From Paenibacillus vini (GTDB taxonomy: Bacteria > Bacillota > Bacilli > Paenibacillales > Paenibacillaceae): a stretch of DNA of 64,000 nt. The notes beneath the pieces were generated by a model. The model was not told the DNA's origin and did not search any database. It worked only from the letters and a program-made list of their open reading frames with translations. Of this stretch, positions 45,211 through 53,317 are shown in pieces. A program made the translations under genes and the position numbers. The stretch's first letter is position 1. Each line of letters starts with the position of its first letter. Location of the stretch: positions 1 through 64,000 of the forward strand of contig NZ_BOSL01000016.1 in the NCBI RefSeq assembly GCF_018403325.1, in the 5' to 3' direction.

Positions 45211-45239
45211 ACGGTGCGGATACTTCCGCGCCGTTTTTT
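45211..45239 (+). terminator. Terminator after the CAP-protein gene
   Basis: ACGGTGCGGA / TCCGCGCCGT 10-bp stem (one G-U pair) with loop TACT and six Ts. Confidence 0.85.
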
Positions 45240-45268
45240 ATTTATTATAGGCAGGTAAGGCTGCCTTC

Positions 45269-45449
45269 ATTGGAAATATTCCAATGAAACTCCAGGAGAA
45301 GAGGGTATGACCATCGCTAATTGGATAAAATCCAATGAAAAAGCCAAGTATGCCGGATAAGGCGAAGGTTTTGTTAAAATGGTTGGATAATATCCAATCA
45401 GCGTCAATGAAAATGAGATTGGGCTGAATCTAATTGGAAATTTTCCAAT
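45269..45449. repeat. Array of four 17-bp ATTGGA...TCCAAT dyads
   Basis: Sites at 45269-45285, 45320-45336, 45382-45398 and 45433-45449, each with 6-7-bp arms (ATTGGA[A/T] / [A/T]TCCAAT) and a 3-bp centre. Centre spacings are 51, 62 and 51 bp, close to whole helical turns. A single half-site ATCCAAT is at 45463-45469. The 45140-45744 stretch otherwise holds the CAP terminator, tandem repeats, the aroF promoter and no ORF. Confidence 0.75.
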
Positions 45450-45492
45450 CAACTCGTCAATTATCCAATCAAGCTGCCAGTAGAGAGGCAAA

Positions 45493-45544
45493 GTAATTAG
45501 ACAGAGTAATTAGACAGAGTAATTAGATAGATTAATTAGGCATG
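45493..45544. repeat. Four 13-bp tandem repeats (GTAATTAGACAGA)
   Basis: Units start at 45493, 45506, 45519 and 45532; the first two are identical, the third and fourth diverge (GTAATTAGATAGA, TTAATTAGGCATG). Located 36 bp upstream of the aroF -35 box. Confidence 0.8.
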
Positions 45545-45579
45545 GTAATCAATTCGGCTAAAAGGAATGACGTAAGGGG

Positions 45580-45608
45580 TTGACGAAACGGGCAAAAACA
45601 GCTATATT
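45580..45608 (+). promoter_or_regulatory. SigA promoter of aroF
   Basis: TTGACG (45580-45585), 17-bp spacer, TATATT (45603-45608). The leader of about 130 nt carries two short dyads, TTATTAA/TTAATAA (45675-45690) and CCCC-ACTA-GGGG near 45699-45710. Confidence 0.65.
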
Positions 45609-45744
45609 TACTTTAATGGATAAAAGCATAAAAGCGAACAAGCGTTCAAGCGCGATAGCGTACTCCATGTGAACTTATTAATGTTAATAAATTGGCTATC
45701 CCCACTAGGGGTATATTCCGTTAAGATGAAAGGATGAATGAATC

Positions 45745-46788
45745 ATGATCGTTATTACTTCGAATCAAACGCCCGAGGAGCGCGTTCAGGAAATTATCGC
45801 CGTTATTGAAAAGGAAGGACTGCAAACCCATGTATCCCGCGGCAAGGACCGGACGGTCATCGGATTGATCGGCGCAATCGAGCCAAAGCTGGCTGAGCAT
45901 TTACGTCAGATGAAGGATGTTGAGAACGTCATTAAGATTTCAAAATCTTATAAACTGGCCAGTCGCGATTTTCATCCGGAGAACACTGTCATCTCGATCG
46001 GCGATGTCAACATCGGTGGCGGCGACCTGGTCGTTATGGGCGGACCGTGCGCCGTGGAATCTCCTGAGCAAATCGACGAGATCGCCAGCTTGGTGAAGGC
46101 CGCCGGAGGTCAAGTGCTGCGCGGCGGTGCCTTTAAACCGCGTACTGGGCCTTACAGCTTCCAGGGCGTCGGGGTAGAAGGGCTCGTTATGATGGCGGAA
46201 GCGGGCAAGAAACATGGACTTCTGACCATTACGGAAGTGATGACGCCGGAATATGTGGATGTCTGTGCCGAATATGCCGATATTCTTCAGGTCGGTACCC
46301 GCAATATGCAAAACTTCGATTTGCTTCGCAAGCTTGGTACTTGCGGCAAGCCAGTGCTGCTTAAGCGAGGCTTCAGCGCGACGTATGACGAGTTTTTGAA
46401 TGCGGCTGAATACATTTTGGCCGGCGGCAATCCGAATGTCATGCTGTGCGAGCGCGGAATCCGCACCTTCGAGACATATACACGTAATACGCTTGATTTG
46501 TCCGCTATTCCGGTTCTTCAAAGTCTAAGTCATCTGCCGGTCATTTCTGATCCGAGTCACGGAACGGGACGCAGGGAATTGGTTGAGCCTATGACAAAAG
46601 CGTCTGTTGCTGCCGGTGCGGATGGACTTATCATCGAGATGCATACCGATCCGGACAACTCTATGACAGGGGACGGCGTGCAGTCTCTGTTCCCGGACCA
46701 ATTTGCAGCGTTGCTGCGGGATTTGGAGAAGCTGGCACCATTGGTAGGCAAGCGTTTTGATACCCTAAAAGAAGCAGTGCAAATTTAA
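45745..46788 (+). CDS. aroF: 3-deoxy-7-phosphoheptulonate (DAHP) synthase, type I-beta
   Basis: A 347-residue DAHP synthase catalysing the first step of the shikimate pathway from PEP and erythrose 4-phosphate. An N-terminal ferredoxin-like regulatory domain (about 1-70) precedes the barrel with GGPCAVES (99-106, metal ligand C102), KPRTGPYSFQG (131-141) and LLKRGFSAT. The N-terminal domain gives feedback control by aromatic amino acids in relatives. No chorismate mutase domain. AAAGGATG precedes the ATG; monocistronic. Confidence 0.95.
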   Translation: MIVITSNQTPEERVQEIIAVIEKEGLQTHVSRGKDRTVIGLIGAIEPKLAEHLRQMKDVENVIKISKSYKLASRDFHPENTVISIGDVNIGGGDLVVMGGPCAVESPEQIDEIASLVKAAGGQVLRGGAFKPRTGPYSFQGVGVEGLVMMAEAGKKHGLLTITEVMTPEYVDVCAEYADILQVGTRNMQNFDLLRKLGTCGKPVLLKRGFSATYDEFLNAAEYILAGGNPNVMLCERGIRTFETYTRNTLDLSAIPVLQSLSHLPVISDPSHGTGRRELVEPMTKASVAAGADGLIIEMHTDPDNSMTGDGVQSLFPDQFAALLRDLEKLAPLVGKRFDTLKEAVQI

Positions 46789-46815
46789 CCGGAAATAAGC
46801 GTTTTACTATCCTAT

Positions 46816-46851
46816 AAAAGCTCTCCCGCATATTAAAGCGGGAGGGCTTTT
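46816..46851 (+). terminator. Terminator after aroF
   Basis: 14-bp stem AAAAGCTCTCCCGC / GCGGGAGGGCTTTT with one G-U pair and an ATATTAAA loop. Confidence 0.9.
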
Positions 46852-46880
46852 ATACTTTTTGTCGATTAGTTTGTACTCAA

Positions 46881-46919
46881 TGTCATAAAACCTAACATCT
46901 GATATAAAAATACCTTACA
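46881..46919 (+). promoter_or_regulatory. Two GlnR/TnrA boxes upstream of glnA
   Basis: Box 1, TGTCA-N7-TAACA (46881-46897), matches the consensus TGTNA-N7-TNACA exactly. Box 2, TATAA-N7-TTACA (46903-46919), has one mismatch. They are 22 bp apart, upstream of the -35 hexamer. Confidence 0.8.
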
Positions 46920-46925
46920 TGGCTA

Positions 46926-46955
46926 TTGACGGCTTTCCCCGTGCGGTTTTATAAT
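46926..46955 (+). promoter_or_regulatory. SigA promoter of glnA
   Basis: TTGACG (46926-46931), 18-bp spacer, TATAAT (46950-46955). Confidence 0.75.
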
Positions 46956-47031
46956 GACGACAGAATAAACAAAAAGGGTGAACATTAGAACGGATTTCTC
47001 GGCATAATGTTCGTGATTGGGAGGAATTTGT

Positions 47032-48456
47032 ATGTCAGCAGAGTTGGTATTAAGAACAATTCAGGAAAGACAAATTGAGTGGGTCGATTTTCGTTTTGTT
47101 GACTTATCCGGTCGCGCACACCACATCACTCTTCCGGCTAAAGAGGTCGATGAGGATACTTTCGTAAACGGGGTCGCTTTTGACGGTTCTTCGATTCCGG
47201 GGTTCCGTGGGATTGAAGAGTCCGATATGGTCATGATGCCGGACCATGGCGCAGTATATGTGGATCCGTTTACCTCGCATCCGACACTGAATGTATTTTG
47301 CGACATTTTTACGCCGGATGGGGAAAGATATGAAAGAGATCCTCGCAGCATCGCAGTCCGGGCTGAAGAATACCTGAACGCGAGCGGTGTCGGTACTGCG
47401 GCTTTCTTCGCACCGGAGTCCGAATTTTTTATTTTCGACGATGTACGGTATGAGAGCGGAATGAACAAAACTTTTTACTCGGTTGATTCGGAGGAAGCAC
47501 TCTGGAATACGGGACGTACGGAAGAAGGGGGAAACCTCGGTTATAAAATTCCGGTCAAGGGCGGTTATGTTCCGGTAGCGCCGGCTGATAAGCAGCAGGA
47601 TATTCGCAGCGAAATGTGCCGGCTTCTTGAAGAGGCGGGCATTCGCGTAGAGCGTCACCACCATGAAGTGGCTACCGCCGGTCAAGCTGAAATCAACTTC
47701 CGTTTCGATACTTTGTTGAAAACGGCTGACAATTTGATGGTCTACAAATATATCGTGCACAACACGGCCATCCAGTTCGGCAAAACAGCAACCTTCATGC
47801 CGAAACCGCTCTTTGGCGATAACGGCTCCGGAATGCATGTTCACCAATCTATCTTTAACGGCGACACACCTCTCTTTTACGAAAAAGGCGCCTATGCCAA
47901 CTTGAGCGAAACGGCGCTGCATTATATCGGCGGTATCCTGCACCATGCGCCGGCATTGATCGCGTTTACGAATCCGAGTACGAACTCGTTTAAACGTCTG
48001 GTTCCGGGTTACGAAGCTCCGGTCAACCTGGTCTATTCGAAGGGTAACCGTTCGGCTGCCGTACGTATTCCGATTGCGGCTGTAACGCCTAAAGGCTGCC
48101 GGATCGAATTCCGTACTCCGGATTCGACGGCGAACCCGTACCTCGCTTTTTCGGCGATGTTGATGGCGGGCCTTGACGGAATCAAACGCAAAATCGATCC
48201 GACCAAAGAAGGCTACGGACCGTTCGACAAGAACATCTACGAACTGTCGGATGAAGAAAAGGCGGGTATCCGCAGTGTTCCCGGTTCACTCGACGAAGCG
48301 CTGAGCGCTCTGGAATCCGATTATGAATTCCTGACGGAAGGCGGCGTATTTACTAAAGCATTCATCGATAATTTCATCGATTTAAAACGGGCGGAAGCCA
48401 GATCGGTAGCTATCCGTGTTCATCCTTACGAATTCGGGCTTTATTACGATCTGTAA
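47032..48456 (+). CDS. glnA: Type I glutamine synthetase (GSI-beta-like)
   Basis: A 474-residue glutamine synthetase making glutamine from glutamate, ammonia and ATP as a dodecamer. Motifs: DGSSIPGF, HHHEVATAGQAEINFRFDTLL, KPLFGDNGSGMHVHQSI, NPSTNSFKRLVPGYEAP, and NRSAAVRIP. Length and the DKNIYELSDEE segment, which keeps the Tyr that is adenylylated in E. coli-type enzymes, fit the GSI-beta group better than the about 444-residue GSI-alpha of Bacillus. glnR is not adjacent. ATG 47032 follows GGGAGGAAT; the ORF extends 15 nt upstream without a site. Two GlnR boxes control it. Confidence 0.95.
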   Translation: MSAELVLRTIQERQIEWVDFRFVDLSGRAHHITLPAKEVDEDTFVNGVAFDGSSIPGFRGIEESDMVMMPDHGAVYVDPFTSHPTLNVFCDIFTPDGERYERDPRSIAVRAEEYLNASGVGTAAFFAPESEFFIFDDVRYESGMNKTFYSVDSEEALWNTGRTEEGGNLGYKIPVKGGYVPVAPADKQQDIRSEMCRLLEEAGIRVERHHHEVATAGQAEINFRFDTLLKTADNLMVYKYIVHNTAIQFGKTATFMPKPLFGDNGSGMHVHQSIFNGDTPLFYEKGAYANLSETALHYIGGILHHAPALIAFTNPSTNSFKRLVPGYEAPVNLVYSKGNRSAAVRIPIAAVTPKGCRIEFRTPDSTANPYLAFSAMLMAGLDGIKRKIDPTKEGYGPFDKNIYELSDEEKAGIRSVPGSLDEALSALESDYEFLTEGGVFTKAFIDNFIDLKRAEARSVAIRVHPYEFGLYYDL

Positions 48457-48469
48457 ACCGGTTAGAATC

Positions 48470-48521
48470 AAAAAAGCGATTGGACCAGGGGGATTTCACC
48501 CCTCAGTCCAATCGCTTTTTT
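48470..48521. terminator. Bidirectional terminator between glnA and the LacI-type regulator
   Basis: A 16-bp stem (AAAAAAGCGATTGGAC / GTCCAATCGCTTTTTT) with further pairing inside the loop. Confidence 0.95.
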
Positions 48522-48569
48522 GCCGATCATAATAAAAAGCCGCCCGGATAAACACTCGGCGGCCTTTTA

Positions 48570-49601
48570 TTAAAGCTGTACTTTTAATTTATTCCCGCAG
48601 GACTCCCGGATGACAAGCTCCGGCTCCACAACCACGTTGCTGGTTACGGACTGTGTATTCATCAGATCAAACAATAAAGAGGCGGCAAGTCTGCCGATCT
48701 TATCTTTATTTTGCCTTATGGTGGACAAGGCAGGGCTTGTGTATTTACAAGCTTCGATGTCGTCGCAACCGATGATAGCGACGTCTTCGGGAACGCGGAA
48801 TCCATGTTCCTTCAATGCCCGCATGGCACCGATGGCAATGAGGTCGGAAGCGGCAAAGATGGCCCGAGGCAGGCTGCCGGATTCGATCATTTTATTAATA
48901 GCCTCATAACCGCTCTCTTCGAAAAAGTTCTCTCCATTCACGAACCAGTTATCGAAAACGGGAAGCCCGAAACTTTCGATGGCGTCCTTGTACCCTTTCT
49001 CCCGCATATTCGAAATATCCGATTCCAGTGTGCTTCCGATGTATCCCAGCTCCCGATATCCCTGGAGGTAGAAATGTTCAACTACCTTATAAGACATTTT
49101 GTAATTGTCGGACATAATATAACCGGAGCTTTTACCCTTCAGTTCGATATCGACGCCAATGCATGGAATTTCGCTGTGGTCCAGCTCGCTGATCGACGGT
49201 TCCACTTGCTGCCCTGTAACAATGATGCACCCGTCGACTTGAAAGTGTCGGCAACGGGCCAAATAATCACCGTCAACAGCATGAGATTTTTCGTTGGAGA
49301 AGAACAGGAGGTCATAGCCCAGAAAGCCCATTTGTTTCTTAAAGGAGTTAAGCACCTCAACAAAGAACGGGTGGGTAAAGTCGATATTCAGTTTACCGGC
49401 AAAGATCACTCCGATCAGACTGGATTTCTTGGTGGCCAGTGTTTTCGCTGAGTTGGAAGGGACATACCCTGTCTGTTTCATGATTTCGTGAACTTTCGCT
49501 TTGGTTTCTACGGAAATGTCACTATAGTTGTTAATGATTTTGGATACGGTAGATACTGAAACTCCCGCCATTTCCGCAATCGTTTTTATATTGACCGACA
49601 A
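48570..49601 (-). CDS. LacI-family transcriptional regulator
   Basis: A 343-residue regulator with LacI-type HTH (TIAEMAGVSVSTVSKIINN) and a periplasmic-binding-like sensor domain (about 60-335). Divergent from the sugar ABC operon, which it probably represses until a sugar effector binds. TTG start at 49601 after GAGAGGGGG. Candidate operators of CGAAA/TTTCG type lie between the two genes. Confidence 0.88.
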   Translation of the reverse strand: MSVNIKTIAEMAGVSVSTVSKIINNYSDISVETKAKVHEIMKQTGYVPSNSAKTLATKKSSLIGVIFAGKLNIDFTHPFFVEVLNSFKKQMGFLGYDLLFFSNEKSHAVDGDYLARCRHFQVDGCIIVTGQQVEPSISELDHSEIPCIGVDIELKGKSSGYIMSDNYKMSYKVVEHFYLQGYRELGYIGSTLESDISNMREKGYKDAIESFGLPVFDNWFVNGENFFEESGYEAINKMIESGSLPRAIFAASDLIAIGAMRALKEHGFRVPEDVAIIGCDDIEACKYTSPALSTIRQNKDKIGRLAASLLFDLMNTQSVTSNVVVEPELVIRESCGNKLKVQL

Positions 49602-49651
49602 AAATTTTGCCCCCTCTCTTGAAAGAGAATCAAATCGGGTTATTCTTGTTG

Positions 49652-49677
49652 CGAAATAGGTTTCGAAACTATTTTCG
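49652..49677. promoter_or_regulatory. Candidate LacI-type operator 1
   Basis: CGAAATAG ... CTATTTTCG around the 10-bp palindrome GTTTCGAAAC (49660-49669), 50 bp upstream of the regulator gene; CG-centred palindromes are typical for this family. Confidence 0.5.
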
Positions 49678-49878
49678 TAATTTAAGTTTACAGGCTACCT
49701 TTAAGCAAGTCAATTAAAAAACGATGTTTATATTCCTTAAGGGGAGAACTATATCTGTTGATGGGATAAGGATTGAAGCGCTATCTTTCCCGAAAGGACA
49801 AGCGGTCTTAAGCAGGATGAAACCAGTTACAAAAAATATCTTTACAAACGTTTGGAATGATGCAATAATGTGTTTTGA

Positions 49879-49892
49879 CGAAACCGCTTTCG
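49879..49892. promoter_or_regulatory. Candidate operator 2
   Basis: CGAAA-CCGC-TTTCG overlaps a TTGACG -35-like hexamer (49875-49880) upstream of the binding-protein gene. Confidence 0.45.
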
Positions 49893-49931
49893 GAGAAAAA
49901 TGAGGATTTGCGAAACAACAGCACAGTTTTA

Positions 49932-49945
49932 ACGAAAATTTTCGT
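49932..49945. promoter_or_regulatory. Candidate operator 3
   Basis: Perfect 14-bp palindrome ACGAAAATTTTCGT, 65 bp before the binding-protein start. The 49602-50009 region holds only these sites and promoter-like sequence. Confidence 0.5.
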
Positions 49946-50009
49946 AGATTAATCGCAAACCACGCCCGAAAGAGCAGTCAATTTAATTACCAAATTAGGG
50001 GGTAACAAC

Positions 50010-51365
50010 ATGGTAAAGAGAATTTCAGCCTTGGTACTGGCAGGCGCTCTAACACTCAGCCTTGCTGCATGTGGCGGCAATAACGACAAAGCAGCACCTT
50101 CCAATGAAGGCGGAAGCAAATCATCCGGTGAGAAGAAAGTCGTGAAAATTCTCCACTGGAAGCAAGAAAACATTAATAAAGCGATGGAAGAAATCAACGC
50201 TGATTTCGAAAAGAAATATCCGGAATATAAAGTCGAATACACGACTACAGGTCCGGATGACGAATATAAACAAGCACAGAGAGCCAGAATCACAGCTAAC
50301 GATGTCGACGTTCTGGCCGACTTGTCGGGCATGAGACTTTCGCCGCAAGACTGGACACCAGGCGCGAAAACTCCGGATTGGCAGCAATGGATCGATTCCG
50401 GCCTGATCGCTGATCTTTCGGGTCAAGAGCTGGTGAAGAACTGGAACGCGAACGATATCGAAAAAGCCGGTACATATAATGGCAAGGTTTATGCCGTTCC
50501 TACCGGTAAAGTGGCCATGTCGGGTCTGTTCTACAATAAACAGATTTTTGAAGACAACGGTTTGAAAGTGCCTACAACCTGGTCTGAATTCCTTAAGCTT
50601 TGCGAGGATTTGAAGGCTAAAGGAATCACTCCGATCGGGGTGGCCGGTAAGGACGTATGGCCTTTGAAACTGCCGGTATTTGCGCTTCAAGCGAAAATCC
50701 TCGGTGGCGGCGACCAACAAAAATGGATCGAAGGCGTTTGGAAGGGCGAAACAGCGTTCAATGACGCTGAAGCCGTTGAAGTACTCGACAAAATGAAAAC
50801 GATCCAAGACAACTACATGATCGATGGATTCATGGGAATCGACTACGCTTCCGCTCCTGCGATCTTTGCTACAGGTAAAGTAGCTATGCTCGCTGACGGA
50901 TCGTGGGATGCTCCTACAATCGCTACGGCTAACCCGGATCTGAAATTCGGATACTTCCCGGTTCCGGCTACTGAAGATGCTGCGAAAAACGCTTCTTTCG
51001 TAGGTAAATACGATGTAACCTGGTATGTTGCTGAGAAAGGCCCGAACAAAGAAGGCGGACTCAAATGGCTGGAATTCTTCTCGCAGCCTGAAAACTACAC
51101 TAAATTCGTCAAAGCGGCAGGCTTTATTCCTACCCAAGACAATATTTCCACGGACAGCGAATTTATCGATAACGAACTGACTCCTTACCTGGGCGATTTT
51201 GAATTGGCTTACGAAATCATGATGATCAACCGCGAAAACGTGGGCGAACATCTTGCTGCAGAAGGCGTGCATACAGAATATCTGGCACCGGGCGGACAAT
51301 TTAAGACCGCTAAGGAATTGGCTGATGTGCAACAAAAAGAATGGGAAGCAGCAGCTCCAAGATAA
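50010..51365 (+). CDS. Sugar ABC transporter substrate-binding lipoprotein
   Basis: A 451-residue family 1 extracellular solute-binding protein: signal peptide, lipobox LAAC, a Gly/Ser/Lys linker and the two-lobed fold (ILHWKQENINKAMEE, WSEFLKLCEDLKAKGITPIGVAG, AMLADGSWDAPTI). Carbohydrate-binding type by similarity. It heads an operon with two permeases, a GH94 phosphorylase and a mutarotase-like protein. GGGGG ribosome site before ATG 50010. Confidence 0.9.
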   Translation: MVKRISALVLAGALTLSLAACGGNNDKAAPSNEGGSKSSGEKKVVKILHWKQENINKAMEEINADFEKKYPEYKVEYTTTGPDDEYKQAQRARITANDVDVLADLSGMRLSPQDWTPGAKTPDWQQWIDSGLIADLSGQELVKNWNANDIEKAGTYNGKVYAVPTGKVAMSGLFYNKQIFEDNGLKVPTTWSEFLKLCEDLKAKGITPIGVAGKDVWPLKLPVFALQAKILGGGDQQKWIEGVWKGETAFNDAEAVEVLDKMKTIQDNYMIDGFMGIDYASAPAIFATGKVAMLADGSWDAPTIATANPDLKFGYFPVPATEDAAKNASFVGKYDVTWYVAEKGPNKEGGLKWLEFFSQPENYTKFVKAAGFIPTQDNISTDSEFIDNELTPYLGDFELAYEIMMINRENVGEHLAAEGVHTEYLAPGGQFKTAKELADVQQKEWEAAAPR

Positions 51366-51399
51366 CTTAGAGAGACAATTATAAAGAACATACTGCCCT

Positions 51400-51423
51400 C
51401 GGGGTCTGCGTAGGCAGACCCCG
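51400..51423 (+). other. Intercistronic stem-loop
   Basis: CGGGGTCTGC / GCAGACCCCG with GTAG loop lies between the binding protein and permease genes, without a T-run. Such hairpins often stabilise the upstream mRNA and give higher binding-protein levels. Confidence 0.55.
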
Positions 51424-51459
51424 ATCATTTATTTGATTTGGACCTGCGAGGTGAGAGAG

Positions 51460-52353
51460 ATGTATCCATTTGGCAAAGGCTTTGCAAGATATATACCGTT
51501 TTTATTACTGCTGATCCCTATGGGATTGTACCTTGTCTTTTATTTTGGACCCTCCGTAATGACCGTGATTTATTCCTTTACCGACGTAAAAAACATCCCC
51601 GGCAGTTCCATGAAATTTGTCGGCCTGGAAAATTATTATGATCTATTTTACTCCGGAAACTCTGGAGAACGCTGGCGCTCCATTATTAATACATTAATCT
51701 TCATGTTTATCGTTACCATCGTTCAGAACGGAGTCGCTTTGTTCATTGCCGTACTGATTAACCAACGGCTTCGCGGCGACTATTTCTACCGTGCCGTCTT
51801 CTTCTTGCCGGTCGTACTGGGTGTAGCTGTCGTTGCTCTGATCTGGAGCATGATGTTCGACCCGATGAGCGGTCCGGTAAATATGCTGTACGAGTGGCTG
51901 TTCGGATATAAAGATATGTTTTTTGCCAGCTTTACGCATGCGTTCGGATACATTATTTTTGTGCAAATCTGGATGTACATGGGCTACTCCATGCTGATCT
52001 TCCTGGCTGGCTTGCAGTCGGTGCCGAAGGATTTGTATGAAGCCGGTTATATCGACGGTACGAACAAATGGCAATCTTTCCGTCATATCACATTCCCGTT
52101 GATCGCTCCTTCCTTTACCGTAAACATGCTGCTTTCGATTATCGGCGCGATGTCCACGTTCGATATCATTCTGGCTACGACGGATGGACGATTTAACACA
52201 AGAACGATGGCTTATGACGTTTATAAAGAAACCTTCCGAGGCAGCCTTGAGATGGGACTTCCATCCGCATTGTCTGTCGTTCAGTTCCTGATCATTCTCG
52301 TCTTCGTCGTTGTTGCGGTGAGACAGACGCGTAAGAGAGAGGTGGAATATTAA
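51460..52353 (+). CDS. Sugar ABC transporter permease (MalF-like)
   Basis: A 297-residue permease with six membrane helices and the EAA loop (PKDLYEAGYIDGTNKWQSFRHITFPLIAPS). First of a two-permease pair. ATG at 51460 follows GAGGTGAGAG; an upstream TTG/ATT extension is rejected. The ATPase is not encoded here, so a shared MsmX-type ATPase is expected. Confidence 0.9.
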   Translation: MYPFGKGFARYIPFLLLLIPMGLYLVFYFGPSVMTVIYSFTDVKNIPGSSMKFVGLENYYDLFYSGNSGERWRSIINTLIFMFIVTIVQNGVALFIAVLINQRLRGDYFYRAVFFLPVVLGVAVVALIWSMMFDPMSGPVNMLYEWLFGYKDMFFASFTHAFGYIIFVQIWMYMGYSMLIFLAGLQSVPKDLYEAGYIDGTNKWQSFRHITFPLIAPSFTVNMLLSIIGAMSTFDIILATTDGRFNTRTMAYDVYKETFRGSLEMGLPSALSVVQFLIILVFVVVAVRQTRKREVEY

Positions 52354-52355
52354 TC

Positions 52356-53192
52356 ATGAAAAATTCCAAATCGTTTACAGTCCTGTCCTACGCTGTCATT
52401 GCTTTATTGCTGGTTTTATATGTGGTACCGCTAATTCTCGTACTCAATGTTTCCATTAAATCCTACCCCGAATATTTGATGAATCCGATCGGCCTCGTCA
52501 AAGAAATCCAGTGGAGCAATTACGCTACCGCATGGACAGAGGGGAATTTTGCTAACTATTTCCTGAACAGCGTGATCTATACCGGGGTGGCAACCGTGTT
52601 GACCATCATTGTGTCTGTTATGGGCGCTTTCCCGGTAGCCCGCGGTTATGTCAAATGGGCCGGGTTCATCTATTTGTTCTTCCTGTTGTCCCAATTTCTG
52701 CCCAACCCGATGGTTGCCCAGTATAAGCTCATGTTATCGATGCGCGAAAGTCTGGACATGTTCGGCTATGACACCAAGCTGGGATATATCATTCTCAAAA
52801 CGTCAGGTACCGGCGTCGTCTTCATGATGTTTGTCGGTTATATCAAATCGATCAGCCGGGAACTGGATGAAGCGGCCGGGATGGACGGATCGGGTTATCT
52901 CCGTTATTTGTTCCAAATGATTCTGCCGCTGATGAAACCGGTTATCGCTACCGGCGTTATTTTGACGGCTATCGGTATCTGGAATGACTTTGTCGGCCCG
53001 ATCATGTATCTGCCAAGTAAAGTCAACTATCCAATCACTTTCGGTCTGAAGGAATTCAAAGGTCAATACGGCAACAACTGGCCGCTCTTGGCCTGCGGTA
53101 TCACCATTGTGGCAGCCCCGTTAATCGTGCTGTATACCTTCATTCAAAAATATCTCGTGGACGGAGCGCTTGCGGGAGCGGTTAAATCCTGA
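52356..53192 (+). CDS. Sugar ABC transporter permease (MalG-like)
   Basis: A 278-residue permease, six helices, with EAA loop (SRELDEAAGMDGSGYLRYLFQMILPLMKPV). It starts 2 bp after the first permease stop (TAATCATG), typical coupling. A terminator follows, so downstream genes may have reduced transcription or their own promoter. Confidence 0.92.
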   Translation: MKNSKSFTVLSYAVIALLLVLYVVPLILVLNVSIKSYPEYLMNPIGLVKEIQWSNYATAWTEGNFANYFLNSVIYTGVATVLTIIVSVMGAFPVARGYVKWAGFIYLFFLLSQFLPNPMVAQYKLMLSMRESLDMFGYDTKLGYIILKTSGTGVVFMMFVGYIKSISRELDEAAGMDGSGYLRYLFQMILPLMKPVIATGVILTAIGIWNDFVGPIMYLPSKVNYPITFGLKEFKGQYGNNWPLLACGITIVAAPLIVLYTFIQKYLVDGALAGAVKS

Positions 53193-53209
53193 AGTTGTTC
53201 CACGGAACA

Positions 53210-53246
53210 GAATCCCGCATACCTTCGTAGAGCGGGATTCATTTTT
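53210..53246 (+). terminator. Terminator after the permease genes
   Basis: GAATCCCGC / GCGGGATTC 9-bp stem, 13-nt loop, ATTTTTG tail. Confidence 0.75.
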
Positions 53247-53317
53247 GCCTGAAACAGGAGTCCGGCCGATATGGACGGATTTAATGTTTACGATATCCAA
53301 GGGAGAGGGAGAATCAC

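Noticed and set aside
45140-45744. CRISPR array
   Set aside because: Repeats are dyads of 17 bp and 13-bp tandem units, with no equal-length unique spacers of 30-40 bp and no cas genes.
49771-49786. CcpA cre site before the sugar operon (TTGAAGCGCTATCT)
   Set aside because: The CG pair is out of register with the cre consensus by one base.
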